Shown here: positions 9,601 to 18,073 of the stretch, in pieces
How the letters are laid out: every line of letters begins with the position of its first letter
Numbering within the stretch: position 1 is the first letter of the stretch
Origin: Paraclostridium dentum
GTDB taxonomy: Bacteria; Bacillota; Clostridia; Peptostreptococcales; Peptostreptococcaceae
Assembly: GCF_012922555.1 (NCBI RefSeq)
Contig: NZ_WIPK01000002.1
Location: 1 to 64,000 of the forward strand
Length of the DNA stretch: 64,000 nt
Reading direction: 5' to 3'
Position numbers and translations under genes: made by a program
Notes under the pieces: generated by a model
The model's database searches: none
What the model was told of the DNA's origin: nothing
The model's input: the letters and a program-made list of their open reading frames with translations, nothing else

Positions 9601-10132
9601 TGCAATATTAGAAAGTGCTAAATATAATGATGGAGATATAAATCCTGCTGCTATACTTTATTTTAAAATAGATGATCCTATTATTAAATCTAATGAAGAT
9701 AAAGAAGATGATAGTATAAGAGAAGAAATACTGAAGAAGCTTAAAATGAAAGGTCTTGTATTAAAGGATAGCAATATAATTAGAAAGATGGACAATACAT
9801 TACCTGAAGGAGAAAAAGCAACATCATTAGTTATACCAGCGTCTATAAACAAAGATGGAACTATTTCAAAAAACACATCAGGTGTAAATGAAGAAGAGTT
9901 TTCAATACTTAGAAAATATGTAAAACATACAATTAAAGAGTTAAGCAAAAATATGCTTGAAGGACATATTGGAATAGCTCCATATAAGACTAAAGAATCA
10001 ACATCTTGTGATTTTTGCAGTTTTGCAACTATATGTTTATTTGATAGTACATTTAAAGACAATAGTTATAGAATTATAAACAAAAAAAGCCAAGATGAAA
10101 TAATTAATAAAATGAGAGGAGAGGTTGAATAA
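6686..10132 (+). CDS. addB: Helicase-exonuclease AddAB, subunit AddB
   Basis: The 1148-residue partner of AddA in double-strand break end processing and Chi recognition. The N-terminus carries Walker A FGRGGSGKTTYC. The C-terminal nuclease domain starts at VSRLEKYAQCPFAYF (Cys786) and has IVDYKSGNK as the catalytic D-X-K segment. Cys1108-X2-Cys1111-X5-Cys1117 complete the 4Fe-4S cluster. Length is standard for clostridial AddB. GGAGG at 6672-6676 precedes ATG 6686. The stop and the addA start share one base, a tight operon junction. Confidence 0.97.
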   Translation: MSLRFIFGRGGSGKTTYCLEEISKQVLDDGTSPIILLVPEQYTFESEKRLSNYLKKDPYLRARVLSFKTLSNIVFSQVGGLTDININASGRSMMIYKALEGVSEDLEIFSKAASQPGFIGTIADMISELKQYSISHESLENIAGEVQSETLKLKLQDISKIYANYENILHENYIDSQDLLASLADKIESCNYFDNAIIYIDEFTGFTPNQYRVIKSLLHKAAEVNVTLTLDNNLVKTYNKTDVFSRTKFTEEKLKKLCLESGVRIKPEISLNASKIKRFEGNKELEHLERNYYSYPYKIYEEETESIAIKEFSNLYSEVEQIAKEIVFLVRDKKARYRDITVVTRDLNRYDFLVQSIFNEYEIPNFIDSKKEAKSNPIIVLIIAALEMQNRRYNYETMFRYLKSGLLGISIEDISLIENYVLANGIKGKRWFEEKWNYRVYHKLNEDENDYEIDIINRVNEIKDLIIKPIIKLQEKLKGKNKAKDICKYIYEFLLDINIPNTIQIMIDKFKENNEIDLANQYAQVWEIVVDILDQIVEIMGEDTINLDKFIKVISIGFDEYELATVPPSLDQVLVSSVDRMKNPNTKHLYLMGTTDGIFPLISKDDGILNDNDRKNLGDNGVEVDIDSKTKTFEEQFLVYRALTSTKCSLTVTYPIADHEGKTLRPSIIVSRLKKIFPNIKNTSYLSDVKYCSSEEIVENITTKAPVFNELIKAIKEFEEEKYIDSVWLDAYKYFIQNDDYYIRAKNIIEGLNYTNQVKQIESEKIRALYDNKIFSVSRLEKYAQCPFAYFIQYGLKAKERKEFEFTPPDFGTFVHNILDKFSKQLSKDNLDWREITDEYIVEKVTIIVDDLIAKIPGYILQSSARYKYLAYRLRNMLVSAISIISNQIKKGSFDPADYEVEFGGKGKYPPIKIILENGEEINLIGQIDRVDMFEDGQEKYIRIVDYKSGNKDMSLTDVYHGLQLQLLVYLDAILESAKYNDGDINPAAILYFKIDDPIIKSNEDKEDDSIREEILKKLKMKGLVLKDSNIIRKMDNTLPEGEKATSLVIPASINKDGTISKNTSGVNEEEFSILRKYVKHTIKELSKNMLEGHIGIAPYKTKESTSCDFCSFATICLFDSTFKDNSYRIINKKSQDEIINKMRGEVE

Positions 10133-13100
10133 TGAGTTCTCCTAAGTGGACAGACGAACAACAAGCTGTAATAGATAGCAGAAATTGTAATCTTCTAGTA
10201 GCAGCTGCTGCAGGTTCAGGGAAAACAGCAGTACTAGTTGAACGTATTATACAGATAATAACAGATACTAAAAAGCCAGTAGATATAGATAAATTATTAG
10301 TAGTTACATTTACAAATGCAGCTGCTTCAGAAATGAGAGAGCGTATAGGAGATGCCATAGCTAAGGCATTAGATAAAAATCCTGAAAATAGCCATTTACA
10401 AAATCAATTAGTTTTATTAAATAGAGCAAGCATTACAACTATACATTCATTTTGTTTAGATGTAATAAAATCAAATTTTCATAAAATAAATATAGATCCT
10501 AACTTTAGAATAGGAGATCAAACAGAATGTTCTCTTTTAAAGCAAGAATGTATAGAAGAAATTTTTGAACAATACTATGAATCAAGAGATAAGGGATTTT
10601 TAAATTTAGTGGAAAGCTATGCAGAAAAAAGAGGAGATAAAGATTTACAAGATATAATATTATCTATATATAACTTCTCAATGGCATCACCATACCCTAA
10701 AAAATGGTTAGAAGATTCAGCTGAATTATTTAATATAAATGATGATTTTGATTTTTCAAATTCAATATGGTCAGAATCAATATTAAGTAATGTAAAAATA
10801 GAGATAGATGGAATAGCATCTAGTATGAAAAGTGCGATTGAATACGTAGATGGAATTGACGAATTAGAAACTTATAAGGAAAAATTAAATATAGAGTATT
10901 CTCAAATATTAAATATATTAAGTGCATGTAATGAAGGTTGGGATAAGACATATTACTTTATGAGCAATATGCAATTTGAAAACTTCGCAAAAGGAGTTAA
11001 AAGATTAGGAAAAGATACCCCTGACTACATAAAAAGAGCAAGAGAAAATGCTAAATCTATAAGAGATAAAAATAAAAAATCATTAGAGAGTATAATAGGA
11101 TCAACTTTTTATAAAAGTAATGAACAGATTTGTCATGAAATAAAGTATTTATATCCAGTTGTAACTTCTATTTCAAACCTTATAATATCGTTTGAAGAAA
11201 AGTATCAAGAAAAGAAAAGAGAAAAAGGAATTATAGATTTTAATGATATAGAGCATTTTGCATTAGCTATATTAACAGATGAAGATGAAGATGGAAATAT
11301 AATACCATCAGATGTAGCTAAGATATATGTAGAAAAATTCTCAGAGATATTTATAGATGAATATCAAGATAGTAACTTGGTTCAAGAAGTTTTATTAAGT
11401 ACTATCGCTAGGATTGAAAATCCAAATCGATTTATGGTTGGAGATGTAAAACAAAGTATATACAGATTTAGACAAGCAAAACCAGAAATATTTTTAGAAA
11501 AATATGCAACTTACGATACAGAAGAAGGTACTAAAAATAGAAAGATAATGTTATATAAGAACTTTAGAAGTAGGAAAGAAGTTGTAGATTGTGCGAACTA
11601 TATTTTTGAAAATATAATGAGTAAAAATATAGGTGAAATCGAATATAGCGAAAAAGAAAGATTAAATTTAGGAGCAAGCTTTAAAGAGTGTGAAGAAGAA
11701 AATGTGTTAGTGGGAGGACCTGCCCAAATACATTTAATACAAAAAAATATTAAAGCTAAAAATGAATCAGATGAATCTGAGGAGAATGAGGAAGAACAAG
11801 AAGAAATAGATAACATACAATTAGAAGCTAGAATGTTAGGAAATATAATCAAAAACTTAATGAAACCCAATGAAGATGGGAAGGTAACAAAAGTTTATGA
11901 TAAAAAAATTGATGGATATAGAAATGTAGAATTTAAAGATATAGTAATACTATTGAGAGCAACATCTAGTTGGGCACCTGTATTTGTTGAAGAGCTAATG
12001 AATATGGATATACCTACATATGCAGATACAGGTATTGGATACTTTGATACTATAGAGATAAAAACAATACTAGCATTACTTCAAATAATTGATAATCCAA
12101 TGCAAGATATTCCTTTAATTGCAGTATTGAAGTCACCTATGTTTGGGTTTACACCAGAAGAGCTAATTGATATAAGAATAGAAGATAGACAGAAAAGTTT
12201 TTATGAAACTTTACAAATAGCAGGTAGTAAAGATGGAGATTTAGGTAAAAAAATAAAATATTTCTTAGATAGATTAGATAATTTTAAAAATAAATCACTT
12301 TATATGAGTACCGATGAATTTTTATGGTACATATACATAGAAACTGGTTATTATGCATATGTAGGAGCACTACCAGCAGGAACACAAAGACAAGCTAATT
12401 TAAAAGTATTATTTGAAAGAGCTAAGCAATTTGAATCAACAAGCTTTAAAGGAATTTTCAATTTTATAAACTTTGTAAAGAAATTAAAGAGATCGAACTC
12501 TGATATGGGAAGTGCTAAAACATTAGGAGAAAATGCAAATGTAGTAAGAATCATGAGTATACATAAGAGTAAAGGGCTAGAGTTTCCTGTAGTTATATGT
12601 GCAGGAATGGGTAAAAATTTCAATACTCAAGATTTTAGAAAAGACATTCTATATCACCATAGATTAGGGTTTGGCCCTCAGCTAGTAGATTATGAGAGAA
12701 GAATATCATATCCTAGTATAGCGAAAGAAGCATTAAAAACAACTATAAACATGGAAAACTTATCAGAAGAAATGAGAGTTTTATATGTTGCATTTACACG
12801 ACCTAAAGAGAAGTTAATCATAACAGGTTCGGTAAGAGATATAGAGAGCAGCATAAAAAAATGGTCTGAAGATCTAGATAATGAGGGACCTGTTTCAGAA
12901 TATCAAATTTTAAAAGGAAAGAACTTTTTAGATTGGATAATGCCTGCAGTTATAAAGCATAAAGACTTAGATGAACTACGCAGTATAATTGAATTAGACG
13001 CTAATTACTTAAATAATCATGAATCAAATTGGGAAACTAGAATATGGGAAAGATCGGATATATTAATAGAAAAGACTTCTAATGATGAAGAGGAAAGCAT

Positions 13101-13887
13101 AGATACAATTTTATCTAATTTAGATATGAGCGAAAATGAAAGTGAATTCTATGAAGATATTAAATATAAGCTAGATTATAAATATCCATTCATGGAATCT
13201 GTGAATAGGGCAGGAACTATATCTGTTACTGAAATAAAACGATTAGAAAATAAAGCAGAGATTGATTATAGTGCTCAAGAATTAATTGAAAATCAAACTG
13301 AAATAAAAACTCCGTTATTTATACAAGAAGATGTAAGTAAAAATAAATTAACTGGAGCTCAAAAAGGTACTATAATGCATTTATTCATGCAAATTGTTGA
13401 TTTAACTAAAGTGAGCAATTTAAATGAAATTAATGAAGAAATTAATTTAGCTGTAAAAAAGAAAGTATTAACACAAACTCAGGCAGATACTATAAATCCA
13501 TATAAAGTATTAAAGTTTTTTAAATCTAATTTAGGAAAGAGAATGTTAAATTCTTATTATTTAAAAAGAGAACAAGCTTTCTATTTACAAATAAACATGA
13601 GTGATATATTCAAAAATGATGATAGAGTAGAAATTATAGAAAATGAAGATAAACTTATGGTAAGAGGGATAATAGATGCTTATTTTGAAGAAAATGATGA
13701 ACTTGTTATAGTAGATTATAAAACTGACTTTGTAAATGAAGAAAATAAAGATACTATTACAGAAAAATATACTAAACAGCTTGAAATATACAGTAGGGCG
13801 TTGAGTACATTAACAGGCAAGAAAGTTAAAGAAGCATATATATACTTATTTGGAACTGAGGAAGAAGTTTTATATAAGTTTGATTAA
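10132..13887 (+). CDS. addA: Helicase-exonuclease AddAB, subunit AddA
   Basis: A 1251-residue ATP-dependent 3'-5' helicase with a fused nuclease domain, the motor of the AddAB recombination complex. Visible motifs are Walker A AAAGSGKTAVLVERI, VTFTNAAASEMRERI (Ia), ITTIHSFCLDVI, FIDEYQDSNLVQ (II), VGDVKQSIYRFRQA (III), MSIHKSKGLEFPVVI (V) and RVLYVAFTRPKEKL (VI). The C-terminal nuclease contains GIIDAYFE followed by LVIVDYKTDF. An acidic linker rich in Glu lies near residues 540-565. It is the last gene of the operon and is followed by a strong terminator. Confidence 0.97.
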   Translation: MSSPKWTDEQQAVIDSRNCNLLVAAAAGSGKTAVLVERIIQIITDTKKPVDIDKLLVVTFTNAAASEMRERIGDAIAKALDKNPENSHLQNQLVLLNRASITTIHSFCLDVIKSNFHKINIDPNFRIGDQTECSLLKQECIEEIFEQYYESRDKGFLNLVESYAEKRGDKDLQDIILSIYNFSMASPYPKKWLEDSAELFNINDDFDFSNSIWSESILSNVKIEIDGIASSMKSAIEYVDGIDELETYKEKLNIEYSQILNILSACNEGWDKTYYFMSNMQFENFAKGVKRLGKDTPDYIKRARENAKSIRDKNKKSLESIIGSTFYKSNEQICHEIKYLYPVVTSISNLIISFEEKYQEKKREKGIIDFNDIEHFALAILTDEDEDGNIIPSDVAKIYVEKFSEIFIDEYQDSNLVQEVLLSTIARIENPNRFMVGDVKQSIYRFRQAKPEIFLEKYATYDTEEGTKNRKIMLYKNFRSRKEVVDCANYIFENIMSKNIGEIEYSEKERLNLGASFKECEEENVLVGGPAQIHLIQKNIKAKNESDESEENEEEQEEIDNIQLEARMLGNIIKNLMKPNEDGKVTKVYDKKIDGYRNVEFKDIVILLRATSSWAPVFVEELMNMDIPTYADTGIGYFDTIEIKTILALLQIIDNPMQDIPLIAVLKSPMFGFTPEELIDIRIEDRQKSFYETLQIAGSKDGDLGKKIKYFLDRLDNFKNKSLYMSTDEFLWYIYIETGYYAYVGALPAGTQRQANLKVLFERAKQFESTSFKGIFNFINFVKKLKRSNSDMGSAKTLGENANVVRIMSIHKSKGLEFPVVICAGMGKNFNTQDFRKDILYHHRLGFGPQLVDYERRISYPSIAKEALKTTINMENLSEEMRVLYVAFTRPKEKLIITGSVRDIESSIKKWSEDLDNEGPVSEYQILKGKNFLDWIMPAVIKHKDLDELRSIIELDANYLNNHESNWETRIWERSDILIEKTSNDEEESIDTILSNLDMSENESEFYEDIKYKLDYKYPFMESVNRAGTISVTEIKRLENKAEIDYSAQELIENQTEIKTPLFIQEDVSKNKLTGAQKGTIMHLFMQIVDLTKVSNLNEINEEINLAVKKKVLTQTQADTINPYKVLKFFKSNLGKRMLNSYYLKREQAFYLQINMSDIFKNDDRVEIIENEDKLMVRGIIDAYFEENDELVIVDYKTDFVNEENKDTITEKYTKQLEIYSRALSTLTGKKVKEAYIYLFGTEEEVLYKFD

Positions 13888-13888
13888 T

Positions 13889-13930
13889 AAAAAAGGTGCG
13901 ATGGTTTTATAAAACCATCGCACTTTTTTA
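13889..13930 (+). terminator. Intrinsic terminator after addA
   Basis: A perfect stem GTGCGATGGTTTTA/TAAAACCATCGCAC is flanked by an A-run and a T-run. It closes the five-gene operon. Confidence 0.9.
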
Positions 13931-14011
13931 TTAGGGGAGAGATATAAAATTATATTTTTCGTATACTATAATTATTTACAAATTTAAGATTTATATACAG
14001 AAAAAAATAAA

Positions 14012-14150
14012 AAATTTGCTTCGCTTGAGCGACTACGTCTGCTAAACACTTCATGTCGCTCAAATTTCATGTCGTCAACGTCCACTCGATAAACTCGTGT
14101 CTCGTTACTCAAACGACTTCGTACGTTGCTCAAAAATCTTTTTTACGCTC
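14012..14150. repeat. CpG-rich noncoding patch with inverted repeats
   Basis: A sharp composition change inside an AT-rich gap. I count 13 CG dinucleotides in about 130 bp, whereas neighbouring gaps have almost none. TTGAGCGAC (14025-14033) pairs with GTCGCTCAA (14055-14063), and related pieces (CTCGTT, ACGAC, TTGCTCAA, CGCTCAAA) recur up to 14152. No reading frame or RNA family is recognised. It may be a degraded mobile noncoding repeat or an rRNA/tRNA-associated fragment. The rest of the gap, 14150-14448, holds only the two hairpins listed next. Confidence 0.55.
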
Positions 14151-14225
14151 AAAAAATATAGGATTGATATAACTAAGTTTCATAAGTTATCCATAGATTT
14201 TTAGTAATCATAATTTTAATAAGCG

Positions 14226-14270
14226 TAAAAAAATCACCTATACAAGGGGGGTATAGGTGATAATGGGGGG
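14226..14270 (-). terminator. C-rich terminator hairpin, possible sRNA 3' end
   Basis: On the minus strand an 11-bp stem (ATCACCTATAC, 14233-14243, with 14251-14261) is followed by seven T residues. Its loop is cytosine-rich, and a second C6 run lies just before the stem (complement of 14265-14270). It lies about 190 nt beyond the stop of the sulfite reductase gene and may simply end that transcript. Its layout matches the orphan hairpin at 55510-55560, which suggests a shared RNA element. Confidence 0.65.
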
Positions 14271-14350
14271 ATAAAAATTATTTATTTTCCGATCATATTT
14301 TAATTATTAACAACCATTTGATTATTATTCATAGTTATTAAGTTTTTTTT

Positions 14351-14385
14351 ATTAAGAAAGGCTATTAACTTCCTTTCTTAATTTT
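14351..14385. repeat. 11-bp inverted repeat in the 3' region of the sulfite reductase gene
   Basis: ATTAAGAAAGG (14351-14361) pairs with CCTTTCTTAAT (14372-14382) over a 10-nt loop. T-rich sequence lies on both outer sides on the plus strand (T8 before, T4 after). On the minus strand no T-run follows, so for the upstream gene it is more likely a 3' UTR structure than the terminator. Confidence 0.5.
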
Positions 14386-14448
14386 AATATATTCATAAAA
14401 AGAATATTTGTTACTATTTTCAACATAAATTAATAAATTTCTTATTAT

Positions 14449-15123
14449 TTAGTTTTTATATTTAGTTAAATCAAAGTTAGCAGCAAATTCTTCAAATCCA
14501 ACTCTATCTATATATGCTCCTAAACGTTCTTTGTTATTTGCATTGTCTGAATACAAGTTAACTATATCATCTACTAAATCTAAAACTTTTTCATCAGGTA
14601 TACCCATGACAAGTCTATCTCCTAGTCTAGGAATTGTACCACCTTTGCCACCTACGAAAACAGTCCAGCCTTTTGGAGTACCCATTAATCCAATATCTCT
14701 AGTATGATTGTCGGCACAACTATTAGGACATCCACTCACACCTATTTTTAACTTGTTTGGTAAATTCATTCCATGATATCTATCATCTAATTTTAAACCT
14801 ATACTTACTGAATCTTTAAAACCTCTTTTACAAAAAGATGTTCCAGGACATGTTTTAATACTTCGTACACATAAGCCTATAGCAGCTCCAGGTTTCATGC
14901 CTAGATCTTGCCATGCAGAATCAATGTCATTCTCTTCAAGTCCAACTAGTGCTATACGTTGAGCAGCTGTTATTTTTATAGCTTTAGCATTATACTTATC
15001 GGCAACATCGGCGAGCTTTCTAAGTTGGTCAGAAGTTATCAAACCAGCAGGAACATGAGGAGCAATTGCATAAGTTTTTTTATCCCTTTGAAGGACTGCA
15101 CCTTTATCTAATAAATCTTTCAT
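14449..15123 (-). CDS. Small siroheme/4Fe-4S sulfite (or nitrite) reductase-like protein
   Basis: A 224-residue protein of the nitrite/sulfite reductase half-domain family. It contains Cys92-X5-Cys98 (TCPGTSFCKRG) and, after a gap, Cys132-X3-Cys136 (GVSGCPNSCADN), the ligand set of the coupled siroheme/4Fe-4S centre. An N-terminal ferrodoxin-like half domain (PAGLITSDQLRKLADVAD) precedes it. The length matches the small assimilatory-type sulfite reductases known from sulfate reducers and methanogens rather than the 500+ residue forms. It is monocistronic: no electron-donor subunit, siroheme biosynthesis gene or 4Fe-4S ferredoxin is adjacent. ATG 15123 follows a GGAGGTAATT ribosome binding site. 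Substrate is uncertain. Confidence 0.8.
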   Translation of the reverse strand: MKDLLDKGAVLQRDKKTYAIAPHVPAGLITSDQLRKLADVADKYNAKAIKITAAQRIALVGLEENDIDSAWQDLGMKPGAAIGLCVRSIKTCPGTSFCKRGFKDSVSIGLKLDDRYHGMNLPNKLKIGVSGCPNSCADNHTRDIGLMGTPKGWTVFVGGKGGTIPRLGDRLVMGIPDEKVLDLVDDIVNLYSDNANNKERLGAYIDRVGFEEFAANFDLTKYKN

Positions 15124-15304
15124 AATTACCTCCTAAATACGTATTTAAAAATATTATATGGATATATAAAAAAAATATAAGATATATGATATTTTTTAAT
15201 TTAATGAACAATATATATAAGTGAAGGTTATTATTTGTATTAATAAATAAGCTTATACTTTATGCAAGTTTTTCCAGGCGAAATTTCCAAATTTTAAAAT
15301 ACTA

Positions 15305-15313
15305 TGATATAAT
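15305..15313 (+). promoter_or_regulatory. Extended -10 promoter of the CNNM-family gene
   Basis: TGaTATAAT lies about 45 nt before the TTG start at 15358. The -35 position (15285-15290, TTCCAA) is weak. Confidence 0.5.
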
Positions 15314-15357
15314 TATTGTAATAAATAAAAAGTATAAATTTAGGAGTGTGGTAAAGA

Positions 15358-16614
15358 TTGGATTCGACCGGTGGTAATACTATTATTCAAATAGTGATGC
15401 TAGTAATTTTGCTAATAGGATCAGGTTTCTTCTCAGCATCAGAAACAGCTTTGATGTCCCTTAGTAGAATTAGAATTAGACATATGCAAGAAGAAGGAGT
15501 AAAGGGAGCAAAATTAGTTGGGAAATTAACTGAAGATTCAGGTAAACTTTTAAGCTCAATATTAGTGGGGAACAATGTTGTTAATATAGCGGCAACATCT
15601 ATATCAACATCATTATTTATAAGTATACTGGGGACACAAGGTGTTGCAGTAGCAACTGCTTTAATGACTATATTAGTTTTAATTTTTGGAGAAATAACAC
15701 CAAAGACAATAGCAGCTAATAACTCAGAAAAAATAGCTATATTAGTTTCAAAACCTATAAAGGTAATCATATTAATTTTAACGCCAGTAGTATGGGTATT
15801 TAACATAATTACAAATATTATATTTAAAATATTTGGAATTAAGTCTAAATCAGGGCAACCATATATAACAGAAGAAGAATTAAGAACTATGGTCAATGTG
15901 AGTCAAGAAGAAGGCGTTTTAGAAATAGAAGAAAGACAAATAATAAATAATGTATTTCAATTTGGAGATATGCAGGCTAAGGAAGCTATGGTTCAAAGAC
16001 TTGACATGGTATGTATAGATGCAGACGATGGGTATAAAGAGATAATAAACTTATTTAAAGAAGAACAATTTAGTAGAATGCCTGTATATGAAGAGTCAGC
16101 AGACGATATAATTGGAATAGTTAATATAAAAGATATTATATTTTTAGAGGAAGATGAAATAGCTAATTTTGATATAAGAAATTATGTCAGAGAGGCATTT
16201 TTTACTTATGAGTTTAAAAAGATAACAGAGTTACTTGAAGAAATGAAAAAAGATAAGAGTCAAATGGCCATAGTTGTAGATGAGTATGGTGGGACTGCAG
16301 GACTTATAACAATAGAAGACTTAGTCGAAGAAATTGTTGGTGAAATAGAAGATGAATACGACGAAGATGAATCGGATATTGAAGTGATAAAAGAAGATGA
16401 ATATATAATAGATGGTAGTAAAAAAATATCAGAGGTAAATGAACTTATAGGAACAAATTTAGAATCGGAAGAATTTGATTCTATTGGTGGATTTATAATT
16501 GGTCATTTAAAAAGACTTCCAGAGGAACATGAAGTTATCGAAGTCGATGGTGTTAAACTTTGTATAGAGAGTCTAGATAAAAATAGAATAAAGAAAATAA
16601 GAGTATTTACATAA
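15358..16614 (+). CDS. Hemolysin-C/CorC family membrane protein (CNNM domain, two CBS, CorC_HlyC)
   Basis: A 418-residue integral membrane protein. Order of parts: an N-terminal CNNM (DUF21) membrane domain with about four helices and the GSGFFSASETALMSLSRI signature; a paired CBS module (EAMVQRLDMVCIDADDGYKE to RMPVYEESADDIIGIVNIKD, then QMAIVVDEYGGTAGLITIED); and a C-terminal CorC_HlyC domain (ISEVNELIGTNL...). The family is linked to Mg2+ or divalent-cation efflux; 'hemolysin' is historical. Start is TTG 15358 after AGGAG at 15342-15346, because the nearer GTG codon runs into a stop. It is monocistronic with its own terminator. Confidence 0.9.
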   Translation: MDSTGGNTIIQIVMLVILLIGSGFFSASETALMSLSRIRIRHMQEEGVKGAKLVGKLTEDSGKLLSSILVGNNVVNIAATSISTSLFISILGTQGVAVATALMTILVLIFGEITPKTIAANNSEKIAILVSKPIKVIILILTPVVWVFNIITNIIFKIFGIKSKSGQPYITEEELRTMVNVSQEEGVLEIEERQIINNVFQFGDMQAKEAMVQRLDMVCIDADDGYKEIINLFKEEQFSRMPVYEESADDIIGIVNIKDIIFLEEDEIANFDIRNYVREAFFTYEFKKITELLEEMKKDKSQMAIVVDEYGGTAGLITIEDLVEEIVGEIEDEYDEDESDIEVIKEDEYIIDGSKKISEVNELIGTNLESEEFDSIGGFIIGHLKRLPEEHEVIEVDGVKLCIESLDKNRIKKIRVFT

Positions 16615-16640
16615 GGTGTCATTTTGGCACCTTATTTTTT
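16611..16640 (+). terminator. Intrinsic terminator after the CNNM gene
   Basis: ATAAGGTG pairs with CACCTTAT across a short loop and is followed by a T-run. It overlaps the stop codon region. Confidence 0.8.
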
Positions 16641-16692
16641 TATAAATAAAGAATTTATACACAAATTTAACAATTTATTACAAAGACTTTAT

Positions 16693-16721
16693 TTGATAAA
16701 TTTCAAAGAAAGTATTATAAT
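16693..16721 (+). promoter_or_regulatory. Sigma-A promoter of pepT
   Basis: TTGATA (16693-16698), a 17-nt spacer and TATAAT (16716-16721) form a near-consensus housekeeping promoter. Transcription would start near 16728, leaving a leader of about 65 nt. Confidence 0.7.
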
Positions 16722-16792
16722 TAAAACGTATTCATTTAATTACAATAGGGTGGATTAAAGAAACGAATTAGAATATATGGAGGGACTTTAAA

Positions 16793-18019
16793 GTGAAAGA
16801 AAAAGTACTTGAAAGATTTTTAAAATATGTGGCATTTGATACAACTGCAGATCCAAAAAACTCAAATTGTCCATCAAGCGAAGGGCAAAGAGTATTTGCT
16901 AAATATTTAGTTGAAGAATTAAAAGGATTAGGGCTTGAAGATGCAAATGTTGATGAAAATAGCTATGTAATGGCTACATTAAAAGGAAATGTAGAAGGAG
17001 TTCCTACTATAGGATTTATATCTCACTTAGATACAGCTCCAGACGTAACTGGAAAAGATGTAAAGCCTAGAATAATAGAAAACTATGATGGAAAAGATAT
17101 AGTTTTAAATGAAGAATTAAATGTAGTTACATCAACTAAAGATTATCCAGAAATGAAAACTTTAGCTGGACAAGATATAATAGTTACAGATGGTACTACT
17201 TTACTAGGAGCAGATGATAAAGCTGGTATAGCTGAAATCGTAACTGCAATAGAATACTTAGTAAATAATCCAGAAATAAAACACGGGGATATAAAAATAG
17301 GATTTACTCCAGATGAAGAAGTAGGTAGAGGAGCAGATTTATTTGACGTTGAAAAATTTGGAGCAAAATATGCATACACTATAGATGGTGGTATACTTGG
17401 AGAGCTTCAATATGAAAACTTCAATGCAGCTGCAGCTACTATAACTATACAAGGTAGAAACGTACATCCAGGTAGTGCAAAAAATAAATTAGTTAATGCA
17501 TTACATATAGCAGCAGAAATATCTGAGATGTTCCCTGCTAGCGAAAGACCAGAAACTACTGAAGGATATGAAGGTTTCTATCATTTAAATGATATAAATG
17601 GTAATGTTGAAAGTGCTACTATGATATATATAATAAGAGATCATGATAAAGCTAAGTTTGAAGAAAGAAAAGCATTCATGACATCTGCAATAGAGAAAAT
17701 AAACGAGAAGTATGAAGGAAGAGTAAAATTAGATTTAAATGACCAATACTACAATATGAAAGAAAAAGTAGAACCAGTTAAATTTGTAGTAGATATAGTT
17801 GAAGAAGCTATGAAAGAAACTGAAATAGCACCTTTAATAGTACCTATAAGAGGTGGAACTGATGGAGCTAGATTATCATTCATGGGATTACCTTGTCCAA
17901 ACATATTTACTGGAGGATTAAACTTCCACAGTAAAAATGAATGTATATCAGTTCAAGCTATGGAAAAAGGAGCTAACTTAATAGTTAAGATAGCTGAAAA
18001 ATACACTGAAGTAAAATAA
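16793..18019 (+). CDS. pepT: Peptidase T (tripeptide aminopeptidase)
   Basis: A 408-residue cytoplasmic zinc metallopeptidase of the M20B family that removes the N-terminal residue from tripeptides. Metal and active-site motifs are FISHLDTAPD, TLLGADDKAGIAEI, FTPDEEVGRGAD, YTIDGG and the late RGGTDGARLSFMGLP and NFHSKNE segments. The full family length is present. It starts at GTG 16793 behind GGAGGGA. It fits a peptide-fermenting lifestyle together with the M18 aminopeptidase further on. Confidence 0.95.
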   Translation: MKEKVLERFLKYVAFDTTADPKNSNCPSSEGQRVFAKYLVEELKGLGLEDANVDENSYVMATLKGNVEGVPTIGFISHLDTAPDVTGKDVKPRIIENYDGKDIVLNEELNVVTSTKDYPEMKTLAGQDIIVTDGTTLLGADDKAGIAEIVTAIEYLVNNPEIKHGDIKIGFTPDEEVGRGADLFDVEKFGAKYAYTIDGGILGELQYENFNAAAATITIQGRNVHPGSAKNKLVNALHIAAEISEMFPASERPETTEGYEGFYHLNDINGNVESATMIYIIRDHDKAKFEERKAFMTSAIEKINEKYEGRVKLDLNDQYYNMKEKVEPVKFVVDIVEEAMKETEIAPLIVPIRGGTDGARLSFMGLPCPNIFTGGLNFHSKNECISVQAMEKGANLIVKIAEKYTEVK

Positions 18020-18031
18020 TAAACAATGAAT

Positions 18032-18068
18032 AAAAATGAACTCTATACTAGTATAGAGTTCATTTTTT
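18032..18068. terminator. Bidirectional terminator between pepT and the phosphodiesterase gene
   Basis: A palindromic stem (AATGAACTCTATAC with its complement, 2-nt centre) is flanked by A5 and T6. It serves the two convergent genes. Confidence 0.85.
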
Positions 18069-18073
18069 ATTTA

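Noticed and set aside
14233-14270. Plus-strand reading of the hairpin as a leader with a GGGGGG ribosome binding site
   Set aside because: No start codon or frame follows at useful distance on the plus strand, while the minus strand shows a correct stem plus T7.
15387-15896. A 169-codon minus-strand frame inside the CNNM-family gene
   Set aside because: Fully contained in a clear membrane-protein gene and without a start signal or family resemblance.
15358-16614. Hemolysin toxin
   Set aside because: The CNNM-CBS-CorC layout marks a transporter-like family; the hemolysin name is historical.
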